The translations under genes and the position numbers were made by a program. Below, piece after piece: positions 19,084 to 26,885 of a stretch of DNA of 47,345 bases. The stretch comes from JBKBMT01 sp046295655 (GTDB taxonomy: Bacteria > Pseudomonadota > Alphaproteobacteria > Rhodobacterales > Rhodobacteraceae). The stretch covers positions 1-47,345 of the forward strand of contig JBKBMT010000016.1 in the NCBI GenBank assembly GCA_046295655.1, written 5' to 3'. Under the pieces are notes generated by a model. It was not told the origin of the DNA. It saw nothing but the letters and a program-made list of their open reading frames with translations, and did not search any database. Position 1 is the first letter of the stretch; each line of letters begins with the position of its first letter.

Positions 19084-20591
19084 TGGACGCGCTCTGGGCC
19101 TTCCTCACCGTCTTCACCCAGCCGCAGCTTCTGATGCTGGTCGCGCTCGGCACCTTCGCGGGGGTCTATATCGGCGCGATCCCGGGTCTGTCGGTCACCA
19201 TGGCGGTGTCGATCCTGATTTCCTTCACCTTCGCCTGGCCGGTCTATCCCGCCATCGCACTGATGGTCGGCATCTACATGGGCGGGGTCTATGGCGGGTC
19301 GCGCACCGCGATCCTGCTGAACATCCCCGGTGCCCCCTCGGCCATCGCCACGGCGATGGACGGCTATCCCATGGCACAGCGCGGCGAGGCCGGACAGGCG
19401 ATCGGCGTGACCACGGTGATGTCGGTGATCGGCGGCTTCGTCGGGATCGCCGTGCTGGCGGCGGCGGCGCCGCTGGTGTCGGACTTCGCCCTGCGCTTCC
19501 AGCCGCGCGACTACATGCTGCTGGCGGTCCTCGGCATCCTGCTGGTCGGGTCGCTGTCCACCGGCAGCCTGGTCAAGGGCATCTTCGCCGGCGCGCTGGG
19601 ACTTGCCATCGGCGCGGTCGGGCGAGATCCTCTGACCTTCACCCCGCGGCTGACCTTCGACCTGCCGCTGCTGAACGGCGGCATATCGTTCATCGCGGTG
19701 ATGATCGGCATGTTCGGCGTGTCCGAGGCGCTGCTGCAGCTTCATCACGTGGACAAACAGGCGGTGCGCCAGAAGATCAGCCGCATCATCCCGTCCTGGT
19801 CGGTGGTGCGCAAGCATCTGCCGCTGTCGATGCAGACCTCGACCATCGGCGTCACCATCGGCGCCCTGCCGGGCACCGGCGGCGACATCGCCGCGCTCAT
19901 GGCCTACGACCATGCCAAGAGGGTGACGAAGAACCCGACCCGGCCGTTCGGCAAGGGCGCGATGGAGGGGCTGGTGGCGCCCGAGACGGCGAACAACGCC
20001 GCCGTGGGCGGGGCCTTCATCCCGATGATGACGCTGGGCATCCCCGGCGATGCGGTCACCGCGATCATGATCGGCGCCCTGTTCATCCACGGGCTCAACC
20101 CCGGCCCGATGCTGATGATCGACCGGCCCGAGATGTTCTGGTTCATCGTCGGCACGCTGACCGTCGCCAACGTCTGCCTGCTGATCTTCGGCCTGACCGG
20201 GATCCGGCTGTTCACCAGGATCATCGAGATGCCGCGCGCGGTGCTGATCCCGCTGATCCTGGTGCTGTCGATCGTCGGCGCCTATGCGGTGAACAACGCG
20301 ATCACCGATGTCTACTGGATGATGGCCTTCGGCGTTCTGGGCTATTTCATGCGCCACTACGGCTATCCGCTGGGGCCGGTCATCCTGGGCGTGATCCTGT
20401 CGCGGCTTCTGGACGACAACTGGCGGCGCGCGATCATCTCGGCCCGCGAGGACTGGGGGCGGTTCTTCGACGGGGTGTTCTCCAGCCCGCTCTCGACCGT
20501 GCTGATCGCCTCGGTGGTGCTGATCTTCGTCTCGCAGACCCCGCCCTGGAAATGGGCCAAGGCCCGCATCCTCGGCCCCCGCAAAGCGTAA
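19083..20591 (+). CDS. tctA: Tripartite tricarboxylate transporter large membrane protein TctA
   Basis: 502 residues, exact family length, with about ten to twelve membrane segments. Diagnostic motifs include YIGAIPGLSVTMAVSILISF (about 24-43), YMGGVYGGSRTAILLNIPGAPSAIATAMDGYP (about 65-97), GALPGTGGDIAALMAYDHAKR near 260, and FIPMMTLGIPGDAVTAIMIGALFIHGLNPGP. It forms the secondary, ion-coupled channel; no ATPase is needed. The operon order C-B-A is the normal TTT order. Confidence 0.95.
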   Translation: MDALWAFLTVFTQPQLLMLVALGTFAGVYIGAIPGLSVTMAVSILISFTFAWPVYPAIALMVGIYMGGVYGGSRTAILLNIPGAPSAIATAMDGYPMAQRGEAGQAIGVTTVMSVIGGFVGIAVLAAAAPLVSDFALRFQPRDYMLLAVLGILLVGSLSTGSLVKGIFAGALGLAIGAVGRDPLTFTPRLTFDLPLLNGGISFIAVMIGMFGVSEALLQLHHVDKQAVRQKISRIIPSWSVVRKHLPLSMQTSTIGVTIGALPGTGGDIAALMAYDHAKRVTKNPTRPFGKGAMEGLVAPETANNAAVGGAFIPMMTLGIPGDAVTAIMIGALFIHGLNPGPMLMIDRPEMFWFIVGTLTVANVCLLIFGLTGIRLFTRIIEMPRAVLIPLILVLSIVGAYAVNNAITDVYWMMAFGVLGYFMRHYGYPLGPVILGVILSRLLDDNWRRAIISAREDWGRFFDGVFSSPLSTVLIASVVLIFVSQTPPWKWAKARILGPRKA

Positions 20592-20600
20592 GGAGACGCC

Positions 20601-21449
20601 ATGAGACCCGACCTCCTTCTCGGCCTGATCGGCGACAACATCGCCGCCTCGCGCTCGCCGCTGCTGCATGTGCTGGCCGGGCGGCAGAACGGGCTGGCCG
20701 TGCGCTACGACCGGCTGGTGCCGGCCGAGCGCGGGCTCGGGTTCGAGGCGCTGTTCGACCATGCGCGGACCGCGGGCTATCGCGGCATCAACGTCACCTA
20801 TCCCTACAAGGAACGGGTCGTCGGGCTGGTCGCGGTGCCCGATCCGCTGGTCCGGGCGGTCGGCGCGGTCAATACCGTCCTGTTCGATGCCGAAGGGCCG
20901 ACCGGGCACAACACCGACCATTCCGGCTTCATGGCCGCCTATCGCGGGCTTCGGGGCGATGCCGGCCCCGGCCGGGTGCTGATGATCGGCACCGGCGGGG
21001 TCGGCCGGGCGGTGGCCTTCGGGCTGGTCGCGCTCGGGGCTGCGGAACTGCGGCTGGTGGATCGCGACGCCGCCAAGGCCCGCGCGCTGGCCGCCGACCT
21101 GCGCGCCGCCGCGCCCGGACTGGCCGTCGCCGTGTCCGACAGCGCCGAAGCGGCGGCCGAGGGCGCGCAGGGGCTGGTGAACTGCACCCCGGTCGGCATG
21201 GTCGGACTGGGCGGCACCCCCCTGCCCCGCGCCGCCATGGACGGCGCCGAATGGGCCTTCGACGCGGTCTATACCCCGGCCGACACCCGCTTCCTGACCG
21301 ATGCCGCCGCGGCCGGCGCCGCCGTCCTGTCGGGATGGGAACTGTTCTTCTGGCAGGGCGTCCATGCCTGGGCGCTGTTCTCGGGCGGCCGGCCGCTCGA
21401 CCGCGCGGCGCTGCGGCGCGACCTGCTCGAAACCGCGGAAACGGCATGA
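20601..21449 (+). CDS. Shikimate/quinate dehydrogenase (AroE/YdiB family)
   Basis: 282 residues. Substrate-site residues are Ser17 and Ser19 in ASRSP, Lys70 in GINVTYPYKE (catalytic lysine), Asn91 in AVNT and Asp106 in NTD. The nucleotide loop is GTGGVG (130-135). Asp154 in RLVDRD replaces the Asn-Arg-Thr of NADP-specific AroE, suggesting NAD(H) and a catabolic direction: quinate or shikimate to the 3-dehydro acid. It starts 9 bases after tctA with AAGGAG and its stop overlaps the quiC-like start. A biosynthetic aroE is expected on the chromosome, so this copy is best seen as catabolic. Confidence 0.88.
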   Translation: MRPDLLLGLIGDNIAASRSPLLHVLAGRQNGLAVRYDRLVPAERGLGFEALFDHARTAGYRGINVTYPYKERVVGLVAVPDPLVRAVGAVNTVLFDAEGPTGHNTDHSGFMAAYRGLRGDAGPGRVLMIGTGGVGRAVAFGLVALGAAELRLVDRDAAKARALAADLRAAAPGLAVAVSDSAEAAAEGAQGLVNCTPVGMVGLGGTPLPRAAMDGAEWAFDAVYTPADTRFLTDAAAAGAAVLSGWELFFWQGVHAWALFSGGRPLDRAALRRDLLETAETA

Positions 21450-23326
21450 AACTCTCGCTCGCCACCGTCTCGATCGCCGGCGACCTGCGCGAGAAGCTGA
21501 CCGCCATCGCCGCGGCCGGTTTCGACGGGGTCGAGATCTTCGAACAGGATCTGATCGCCTCCGACGCCACCCCGGCAGAGATCGGTCGCATGGTCCGCGA
21601 TCACGGGCTGGAGATCACCCTGTTCCAGCCGTTCCGGGACTTCGAGGGCCTGCCCGAACCGCTGCGGTCGCGCGCCTTCGCCCGGGCCGAACACAAGTTC
21701 GACCTGATGGAGGAACTGGGCTGCGCGCTGATGCTGGTCTGCTCGAACACCCATCCGGCGGCGCTCGGCGGCATCGACCGCGCGGCGGACGACCTGCGCG
21801 GCCTCGCGCAGATCGCCCATTCCCGCGGCCTGCGGGTGGGGTTCGAGGCGCTGGCCTGGGGCCGGCATGTCAGCGACCACCGCGACGCCTGGGAAATCGT
21901 CCGCCGCGCCGACCATCCCGGCCTCGGGCTGATCCTCGACAGTTTCCACACCCTTGCCCGCGGCATCGACGTGGACACCATCCGCCGCATCCCCGGCGAC
22001 CGGATCTTCTATGTCCACCTTGCCGATGCACCGCGGATCGAGATGGACCTGCTGTATCTGTCGCGGCACTTCCGCTGCATGCCGCTCGAGGGCGATCTTG
22101 ACGTGACCGGATTCGCCCGCGCGGTGCTGGCCACCGGCTATGACGGTGTCCTCAGTCCCGAGATCTTCAACGACCAGTTCCGCAGCGGCATCGCATCGCT
22201 GATCGCCCGCGACGGCTTCCGTTCGGTCACCGCGCTGCTCGACCGGGCGGCGCGGGCCGAACCGGGTCTGGCGCGGGATCTGCCCCGGATGCCGCCCCCG
22301 CAGACGGTGGACCGGGTCGAGTTCCTCGAATTCGCCACCTCCGCCGACGAGGCGCCGGCGCTCGAGGCGCTGCTGCACAGCGCGGGTTTCGACCGCGCCG
22401 GGCGGCATGTCTCGAAATCCGTGGCCCTCTGGCGGCAGGGCGGGGTCAGCGTGCTCGTCAACACCGAAACCACCGGCCACGCCCATTCCGCCTGGGTCAA
22501 CCACGGCACCGGCATCAGCGAGATCGCACTGCATCTGCCCGATGCCCGCGCCGCCCAGGCCCGCGCCCACGCCCTTGGCGCCGAGGCGCTGGACGCCACC
22601 GAACACGGGCCGGGCGAGCTTGCGATCCCCGCCCTGCGTTCGGTCGGCGGCACGCTGATCCGGCTCCTCGACGACGGCCCCGACCTCGGCCGCATCTGGG
22701 AGCGCGATTTCGTGGTCGATTCGCGCCCCGCGGGCGCCGGCCTGACCGGGATCGACCACATCGGCCAGACCATGGCCCATGACGAGATGCTGAGCTGGAC
22801 GCTCTACTACACCACGCTGTTCGAGGCCCGCAAATCGCCGATCGTCGATGTGATCGACCCGGGCGGTCTGGTCCGGTCGCAGGCGATCCGGTCGGGCGGC
22901 CTGCGGCTGACGCTCAACGGGGCGGACCATCACCGCACCGTCGCCGGCCGCTTCATCCAGGACAGCCTCGGTGCCTCGGTCCAGCACATCGCCTTCGCCA
23001 CCGACGACATCTTCGCCACCTCGGCGGTGCTGGCCGCGCGCGGTTTCGACCGGCTGCATCTGGGCGCGAACTACTATGCCGACCTGCGGGCGCGCTTCGG
23101 CCTGCCGGCGGATCTGGCAAAGCGGCTCGAGGCGGAATCGATCCTTTACGACGAGGACGAGGGCGGCAGCTTCCTGCAGCTCTTCGGCAAGCCCTGGGGC
23201 GAGGGGCTGTTCTTCGAGATCGTCCAGCGCAACGGCCGCCATGAGGGCTATGGGGCCGCGAACGCCCCCTACCGGATCGCCGCGCAGCGCCGCGTCACCC
23301 GTGCCCGGGGCATGCCGCGGCGCTGA
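21446..23326 (+). CDS. quiC: 3-dehydroshikimate dehydratase QuiC type (TIM barrel fused to HPPD-like VOC domain)
   Basis: 626 residues, two domains as in Pseudomonas QuiC1. The N-terminal TIM barrel (1-285) has probable metal ligands Glu134 (VGFEAL), Asp165 and His168 (LILDSFH), His191 (YVHLAD) and Glu239 (LSPEIF). The C-terminal part (about 290-610) is a 4-hydroxyphenylpyruvate-dioxygenase-like VOC region with a complete metal triad: His438 (GIDHIG), His514 (VQHIAF) and Glu591 (FFEIVQ). The barrel dehydrates 3-dehydroshikimate to protocatechuate. The role of the VOC half in the family is unclear, though the intact triad means it could bind metal. No ring-cleavage genes for protocatechuate are in the window. 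Confidence 0.88.
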   Translation: MKLSLATVSIAGDLREKLTAIAAAGFDGVEIFEQDLIASDATPAEIGRMVRDHGLEITLFQPFRDFEGLPEPLRSRAFARAEHKFDLMEELGCALMLVCSNTHPAALGGIDRAADDLRGLAQIAHSRGLRVGFEALAWGRHVSDHRDAWEIVRRADHPGLGLILDSFHTLARGIDVDTIRRIPGDRIFYVHLADAPRIEMDLLYLSRHFRCMPLEGDLDVTGFARAVLATGYDGVLSPEIFNDQFRSGIASLIARDGFRSVTALLDRAARAEPGLARDLPRMPPPQTVDRVEFLEFATSADEAPALEALLHSAGFDRAGRHVSKSVALWRQGGVSVLVNTETTGHAHSAWVNHGTGISEIALHLPDARAAQARAHALGAEALDATEHGPGELAIPALRSVGGTLIRLLDDGPDLGRIWERDFVVDSRPAGAGLTGIDHIGQTMAHDEMLSWTLYYTTLFEARKSPIVDVIDPGGLVRSQAIRSGGLRLTLNGADHHRTVAGRFIQDSLGASVQHIAFATDDIFATSAVLAARGFDRLHLGANYYADLRARFGLPADLAKRLEAESILYDEDEGGSFLQLFGKPWGEGLFFEIVQRNGRHEGYGAANAPYRIAAQRRVTRARGMPRR

Positions 23327-23338
23327 CCGCCCTGCCCC

Positions 23339-24028
23339 TCAGACATCGGCGATGCGCACCTCGCGGATCGTCGCATCCTCGCTGCGCACCGCGGCCAGGA
23401 TCCGCGAAAGGTAATGGGTGCGGATGTATTGCGCCTGGAACGCCCCCGCCGCCGCCAGTTCCAGCGTTCCGCCGGCGCACAGGACCTCGCTCAGCCCGCG
23501 GAACCAGGCGGCGAACAGCGCCGGGTCGGCCGCCTGCAACCGCGCCTGCGCCCGGTGCCACAGACCCGCACCCTCGGACAGCGGTGCAGCGGCGGCGGCC
23601 GGAAAGGGCACCACATTGCCCGCCGGTGCCGCCGGCTCGGGGCCGCCCTGCATCCGCTGCACGAAATCGGGCCCCACCGCGGCCCAGTCCGGCGCGGTCG
23701 CGGCCCGGATCGCCGCCAGATCCAGCCCGTGCACGGCCACCCTGCCGCGCGCCCCGCACCGTTTCTGCACCAGCCAGCCAAGCGCCCGCAGCCTGGCAAG
23801 CTCGCGCTTCACCGTGCGCTCGTCCACCGCCCAGAGCTGCGCGATCTCGCGCTGGCCCACGGAAATCTCGTCGGTCTGCCAGTTGTAGCGGGCGACGATC
23901 AGCGTCACGAAGCGCAGCACCAGACGCTGGAGATGCTTGTCGCCGCGGCAGGCATGGGCGCCGAGCGCGGTCAGCAGATCGTATTTCCGAACCGCCGCAT
24001 TGCGGCCGACGGGGCGTGCCCGCTCCAT
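23339..24028 (-). CDS. Plasmid replication initiator with DnaA N-terminal-like domain (DnaA-like replicase)
   Basis: 229 residues. The first half is a winged-helix region: RYNWQTDEISVGQREIAQLWAVDERTVKRELARLRALGWL (about 48-87). The C-terminal part (about 155-225) reads LWHRAQARLQAADPALFAAWFRGL, then TLELAAAGAFQAQYIRTHYLSRIL. This follows the pattern of the DnaA domain-I fold. There is no AAA+ ATPase or DnaA box-binding domain IV, so it is not chromosomal DnaA. It is divergent from parAB across a 430-bp repeat-rich gap, the layout of DnaA-like plasmid replicons in Rhodobacterales. AGGAG lies upstream of the ATG. Initiation function is inferred from domain and context. Confidence 0.75.
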   Translation of the reverse strand: MERARPVGRNAAVRKYDLLTALGAHACRGDKHLQRLVLRFVTLIVARYNWQTDEISVGQREIAQLWAVDERTVKRELARLRALGWLVQKRCGARGRVAVHGLDLAAIRAATAPDWAAVGPDFVQRMQGGPEPAAPAGNVVPFPAAAAAPLSEGAGLWHRAQARLQAADPALFAAWFRGLSEVLCAGGTLELAAAGAFQAQYIRTHYLSRILAAVRSEDATIREVRIADV

Positions 24029-24160
24029 TCCTGTGCTCCTGCCCGTGGCGGTATTCTGTGCCCGCTTGCCGGCGTTTCAACGCTTTTCGCCGGATGATGG
24101 CGATTAGCGTCCGATTGGCGGGATATGTCAAGCGAAAGCTGCCCGGCCGGTGTTTTCGGG

Positions 24161-24178
24161 CCTTCCGAGAGCGGAAGG
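24161..24178. repeat. Perfect hairpin in the origin region
   Basis: CCTTCCG-AGAG-CGGAAGG has a 7-bp stem and 4-base loop, 133 bp upstream of the replicase start. It could be an operator for the replicase, part of a regulatory transcript, or a structural origin element. No T-run on either strand, so a terminator role is unlikely. Confidence 0.45.
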
Positions 24179-24193
24179 AAACGGTTGTCGGGT

Positions 24194-24290
24194 ATTGGGG
24201 GACGGCCTGAATGTCCCCTTGTCGGGCCGTGATGTCACCCAATCGGTCGTGGGTGCAGTGCCCGTGTCCCCCAATATCCTTGTCACCCGG
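24194..24290. repeat. Iteron-like repeats, consensus TGTCMCCCAA
   Basis: Four direct copies start at 24212 (TGTCCCCTTG), 24233 (TGTCACCCAA), 24265 (TGTCCCCCAA) and 24281 (TGTCACCCGG). One inverted copy lies at 24194-24204 (ATTGGGGGACG). Start-to-start distances are 21, 32 and 16 bp, close to 2, 3 and 1.5 helical turns. The inverted copy and the 24266-24276 copy form an 11-bp perfect inverted repeat. These are candidate binding sites for the replicase. The copies are short and imperfect. Confidence 0.5.
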
Positions 24291-24353
24291 ACCAGGGCGG
24301 GGCGAATCGGTCCGGCGCCGGGCCGATGCCGCAAACCCTTGCCCGGGCAGGTC

Positions 24354-24373
24354 GATTTATCCGCGGGTAAATC
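24354..24373. repeat. parS-like palindrome, copy 1 (one mismatch)
   Basis: GATTTATCCGCGGGTAAATC is a 20-bp dyad with one mismatched pair, 85 bp upstream of parA. It shares the core TTTATCCGCGG with two perfect copies, one in parA and one after parB. Confidence 0.65.
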
Positions 24374-24458
24374 GCCGGTTCTCAGGATAAAGCGGTTTGC
24401 GGGAAATGCAAATCCGGTGTAATTTCGCGTTCAGGCAGGAATAACGACGGGGCAGATC

Positions 24459-25778
24459 ATGTTCGACCACCGCGACCTTCAGGCGCTGCGGGATTCGTCG
24501 CTCAAGATGCAGGGCTGGATCCGCAAGCAGACCTTCTCGCCCGAGAACGAAAAGACGCTGCGCCGCTTCTCGTCGTGGGAAGTGGCCGAGCTGATCTTCA
24601 AGGTCAATCACTCGACCTTCCGCGGCCGTCTGGCCGCCGACCCCTCGCTGCCCGCCGGCGAGGTCGAGGAGGACGGGCGCCAGCGCTGGTTCAGCCTCGA
24701 CGAGATCAACGAGATGCGGCGTCGGATGAAGGTCAACCGGCGCTCGCTGCTGCCCTACCGGCCACCGGGCAAGCGGGCGATGCGCGTCGCGGTCGCCAAC
24801 TTCAAGGGCGGTGCCGGCAAGTCCACCGTGGCGCTGCACCTGGCCCATGCCGCGGCGCTTGACGGCTATCGCGTGCTCTGCGTCGATTTCGATCCGCAGG
24901 CCACGCTCAGCCATTCCATGGGGCTCTCCGATGTCGCCGAGGAGCACACCGTCTGGGGCATCATGGCCCGCGACCTGGTGCGCGAGACCGAGCGCATGAA
25001 CCGCGCCGTGCGCGGTGCCGAATCGGGTGCCGCCCTGCCCCAGCGGCGGCTTCCGGCCCATATCGCCGACATGGGCCTCGGCGGTCTGCGCGCGACCGAT
25101 TTCATCAAGCCGACCTGCTGGCCGACGATCGATCTGGTTCCGTCCTGCGCCAATGCCGCCTTCGTCGAGTTCGCCTCGGCGCAGTATCGCCATCTCTCGC
25201 CCGACTGGTCCTTCTTCGCGGCGGTGGCGCGCTGGCTCGACAGCCTGCCCGACGACGCCTACGACATCATCCTTTTCGATTGCCCGCCGGCCATCGGCTA
25301 CCAGTCGATGAACGCGGTCTTCGCTGCCGACATGCTCTACATCCCGTCGGGGCCGGGCTACTGGGAATACGACAGCACCACCTCGTTCATCGGCCAGCTG
25401 GCCGAGGCGCTGGGGGATCTGGCCGCAGGCTTCGAGGGGCATTTATCCGCGGATAAATCGCGGCTGCCGAAAACCTTTCTGGACATCCGCTTCCTGCTCA
25501 CGCGCTACGAGCCGGGCAACGACCTTCACCGCGCGATGCATGATGCGTTCCGCAAGGTTTTCGGCGACAGGATGGCCACGCATCCGATCGAGCACACCCG
25601 CGCGGTGGAACAGTCGGGGCGGTTCCTGTCGTCGGTCTACGAGATCGACTACCGGGACATGACGCGCGAGACCTGGCGCCGCGCCCGCGCCACCTTCGAC
25701 CGCGCCTACGAGGAATTTCGCGGCCATGTGCAGGCCGCCTGGGATCGGCTCGACGAGGCCACGGAGGATGCGGCATGA
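24459..25778 (+). CDS. parA: Plasmid partitioning ATPase ParA/RepA
   Basis: 439 residues. The N-terminal 105 residues hold a helix-turn-helix region of the plasmid ParA-Ia type (FSSWEVAELIFKVNHSTFRGRL, then RWFSLDEINEMRRRM), usually used for autoregulation. The deviant Walker A KGGAGKST is at 116-123, DFDPQATLS follows, and IILFDCPPAIGYQSMNAVFAADMLYIPSG is the Walker B region. It moves plasmid copies apart on the nucleoid together with ParB. A perfect parS-like palindrome lies inside the gene at 25441-25458, where it encodes LSADK. The stop overlaps parB's start. Confidence 0.92.
   Translation: MFDHRDLQALRDSSLKMQGWIRKQTFSPENEKTLRRFSSWEVAELIFKVNHSTFRGRLAADPSLPAGEVEEDGRQRWFSLDEINEMRRRMKVNRRSLLPYRPPGKRAMRVAVANFKGGAGKSTVALHLAHAAALDGYRVLCVDFDPQATLSHSMGLSDVAEEHTVWGIMARDLVRETERMNRAVRGAESGAALPQRRLPAHIADMGLGGLRATDFIKPTCWPTIDLVPSCANAAFVEFASAQYRHLSPDWSFFAAVARWLDSLPDDAYDIILFDCPPAIGYQSMNAVFAADMLYIPSGPGYWEYDSTTSFIGQLAEALGDLAAGFEGHLSADKSRLPKTFLDIRFLLTRYEPGNDLHRAMHDAFRKVFGDRMATHPIEHTRAVEQSGRFLSSVYEIDYRDMTRETWRRARATFDRAYEEFRGHVQAAWDRLDEATEDAA
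25441..25458. repeat. parS-like palindrome, copy 2, inside parA
   Basis: ATTTATCCGCGGATAAAT is an 18-bp perfect palindrome in the coding sequence of parA. It matches the core of the copies at 24354 and 26843. A perfect dyad kept inside a gene suggests selection for protein binding. Confidence 0.7.
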
Positions 25779-26842
25779 CCCGGCGCAGGATTTTCGATGT
25801 CGATCTTCCCGAGGACGACGCGCCACCGGTGCCGCCCGCGGCACCGCTGCGCCGCGGCCCGATGGCGACCGCGATCGGCGAGACGGCCGAATCGCTCCGC
25901 CGGCGGCAGGAGGCCGAGGCCGCGATCCGGGCCGAGAACGACGCGCTTGCGCATGAGTTCGTCCGGCTGAAGAAGCTGGGCCTGATCACCGACCGGATCC
26001 CGCTGGACCGGATCGACACCACCAAGCTGATCCGCGACCGGTCGCGGCGGGGCGACGACGAGATCGAGGAGTTGAAGCTGTCGATCCGCGAGGTCGGCCT
26101 GTCGAACCCGATCCGCGTCGAAGGGGCCCCGGGAGGCCGGTTCGAGCTGATCCAGGGCTGGCGGCGGCTGTCGGCCTATCGGTCGCTTCATGCCGAAACG
26201 GGCGCGGAGGAATATGCCGCAATCCCGGCGGCGCTCGTGGCGCCGGGCGAGACGCTGGAATCGCTCTATCGCCGGATGATCGACGAGAACCTGATCCGCA
26301 AGGATGTGTCGTTTGCGGAAATGGCGACGCTGGCCCGCGCCTATGCCGACGATGCGGGGGTGACGGTGGACGAGGCGATCAACGCCATGTTCGCCTCGGC
26401 CACGCCGCAGAAGCGCAGCTACATCCGCCGCTTCGCCACGCTGACACGGATGCTGGAGAAGGTGCTGGAACATCCCGAGGCGATCCCGCGTGCGCTGGGA
26501 ATGCAGCTGTCGCTGCGGCTCGAGGAAGAGCCGGGCCTGTCTGCCGCCGTGGCCCAGGCGCTGCGCCAGGTTCCCCGGCGCAGCGCCGAGGAGGAGGTGG
26601 CGATCCTGCGCCGCATGCTGGACGGCGCCGGCGAAGAGGGCGCGAAACGGCCCGCACGGCAGGGCAGGGGCCGCCCGCGCCGGCTGGGCAAGACGGTGCT
26701 GAGGCTGCCGCACGGGGGCGGCGAGGTGCGGTGCACGGCGGCGCCGGGGCGGCTGGAGCTGCGGCTTGACCGCGACCTTTCGGCGCTCAGCCGCGACCGG
26801 CTTGAAGCGGCCGTCGAGGCGTTCCTGCGCGCGCTGGACTGA
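25775..26842 (+). CDS. parB: Plasmid partitioning protein ParB/RepB
   Basis: 355 residues, ATGA overlap with parA. The ParB N-terminal nuclease-like/CTP-binding domain is clear: IRDRSRRGDDEIEELKLSIREVGLSNPIRVE, then FELIQGWRRLSAY (the G-x-RR motif) and MIDENLIRKDVSFAEMATLA (ENxxRxD motif), between about 85 and 190. A central helix-turn-helix follows (TPQKRSYIRRFATL). The C-terminal 90 residues carry a basic KRPARQGRGRPRRLGK and a dimerisation segment. It should bind the three TTTATCCGCGGATAAA sites. Confidence 0.92.
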   Translation: MTRRRIFDVDLPEDDAPPVPPAAPLRRGPMATAIGETAESLRRRQEAEAAIRAENDALAHEFVRLKKLGLITDRIPLDRIDTTKLIRDRSRRGDDEIEELKLSIREVGLSNPIRVEGAPGGRFELIQGWRRLSAYRSLHAETGAEEYAAIPAALVAPGETLESLYRRMIDENLIRKDVSFAEMATLARAYADDAGVTVDEAINAMFASATPQKRSYIRRFATLTRMLEKVLEHPEAIPRALGMQLSLRLEEEPGLSAAVAQALRQVPRRSAEEEVAILRRMLDGAGEEGAKRPARQGRGRPRRLGKTVLRLPHGGGEVRCTAAPGRLELRLDRDLSALSRDRLEAAVEAFLRALD

Positions 26843-26872
26843 GCGGGGATTTATCCGCGGATAAATCCCCGC
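26843..26872. repeat. parS-like palindrome, copy 3, 30-bp perfect dyad after parB
   Basis: The dyad begins at the base after the parB stop and is perfect over 30 bp, with GCGGGGATTTATCCG as left arm. Its core is the same ATTTATCCGCGGATAAAT as in parA. It may be the main centromere site. As RNA it could also form a hairpin that ends parAB transcription, facing the converging recombinase gene. Confidence 0.7.
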
Positions 26873-26885
26873 GGTGCGGCGATGC

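Larger units (their letters stand above)
24029..24458. other. Repeat-rich intergenic region, probable plasmid replication origin
   Basis: 430 bp without a credible gene, between the replicase and parA starts. It holds a perfect hairpin at 24161, an iteron-like array at 24194-24290 and a parS-like palindrome at 24354. The last 90 bases are comparatively AT-rich, with DnaA-box-like TTATCC words at 24357 and inverted near 24387. The combination of iterons, an AT-rich stretch and a centromere-like site between rep and par genes is what an origin looks like; it is not proof. Confidence 0.6.

Noticed and set aside
18846..21365. 839-codon antisense open frame across tctB, tctA and the dehydrogenase gene
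   Set aside because: Composition is Gly/Arg/Asp/His-rich with no family pattern. It lies opposite well-supported genes, and such long antisense frames are expected in very GC-rich DNA.
24029..24458. Small genes in the replicase-parA gap
   Set aside because: Short frames here have no ribosome binding site or family pattern. Repeats explain the sequence better.
23339..26842. RepABC-type replicon
   Set aside because: ParA and ParB are present, but there is no RepC gene after parB. The initiator is a divergent DnaA-N-domain protein, so the locus is not a repABC operon.
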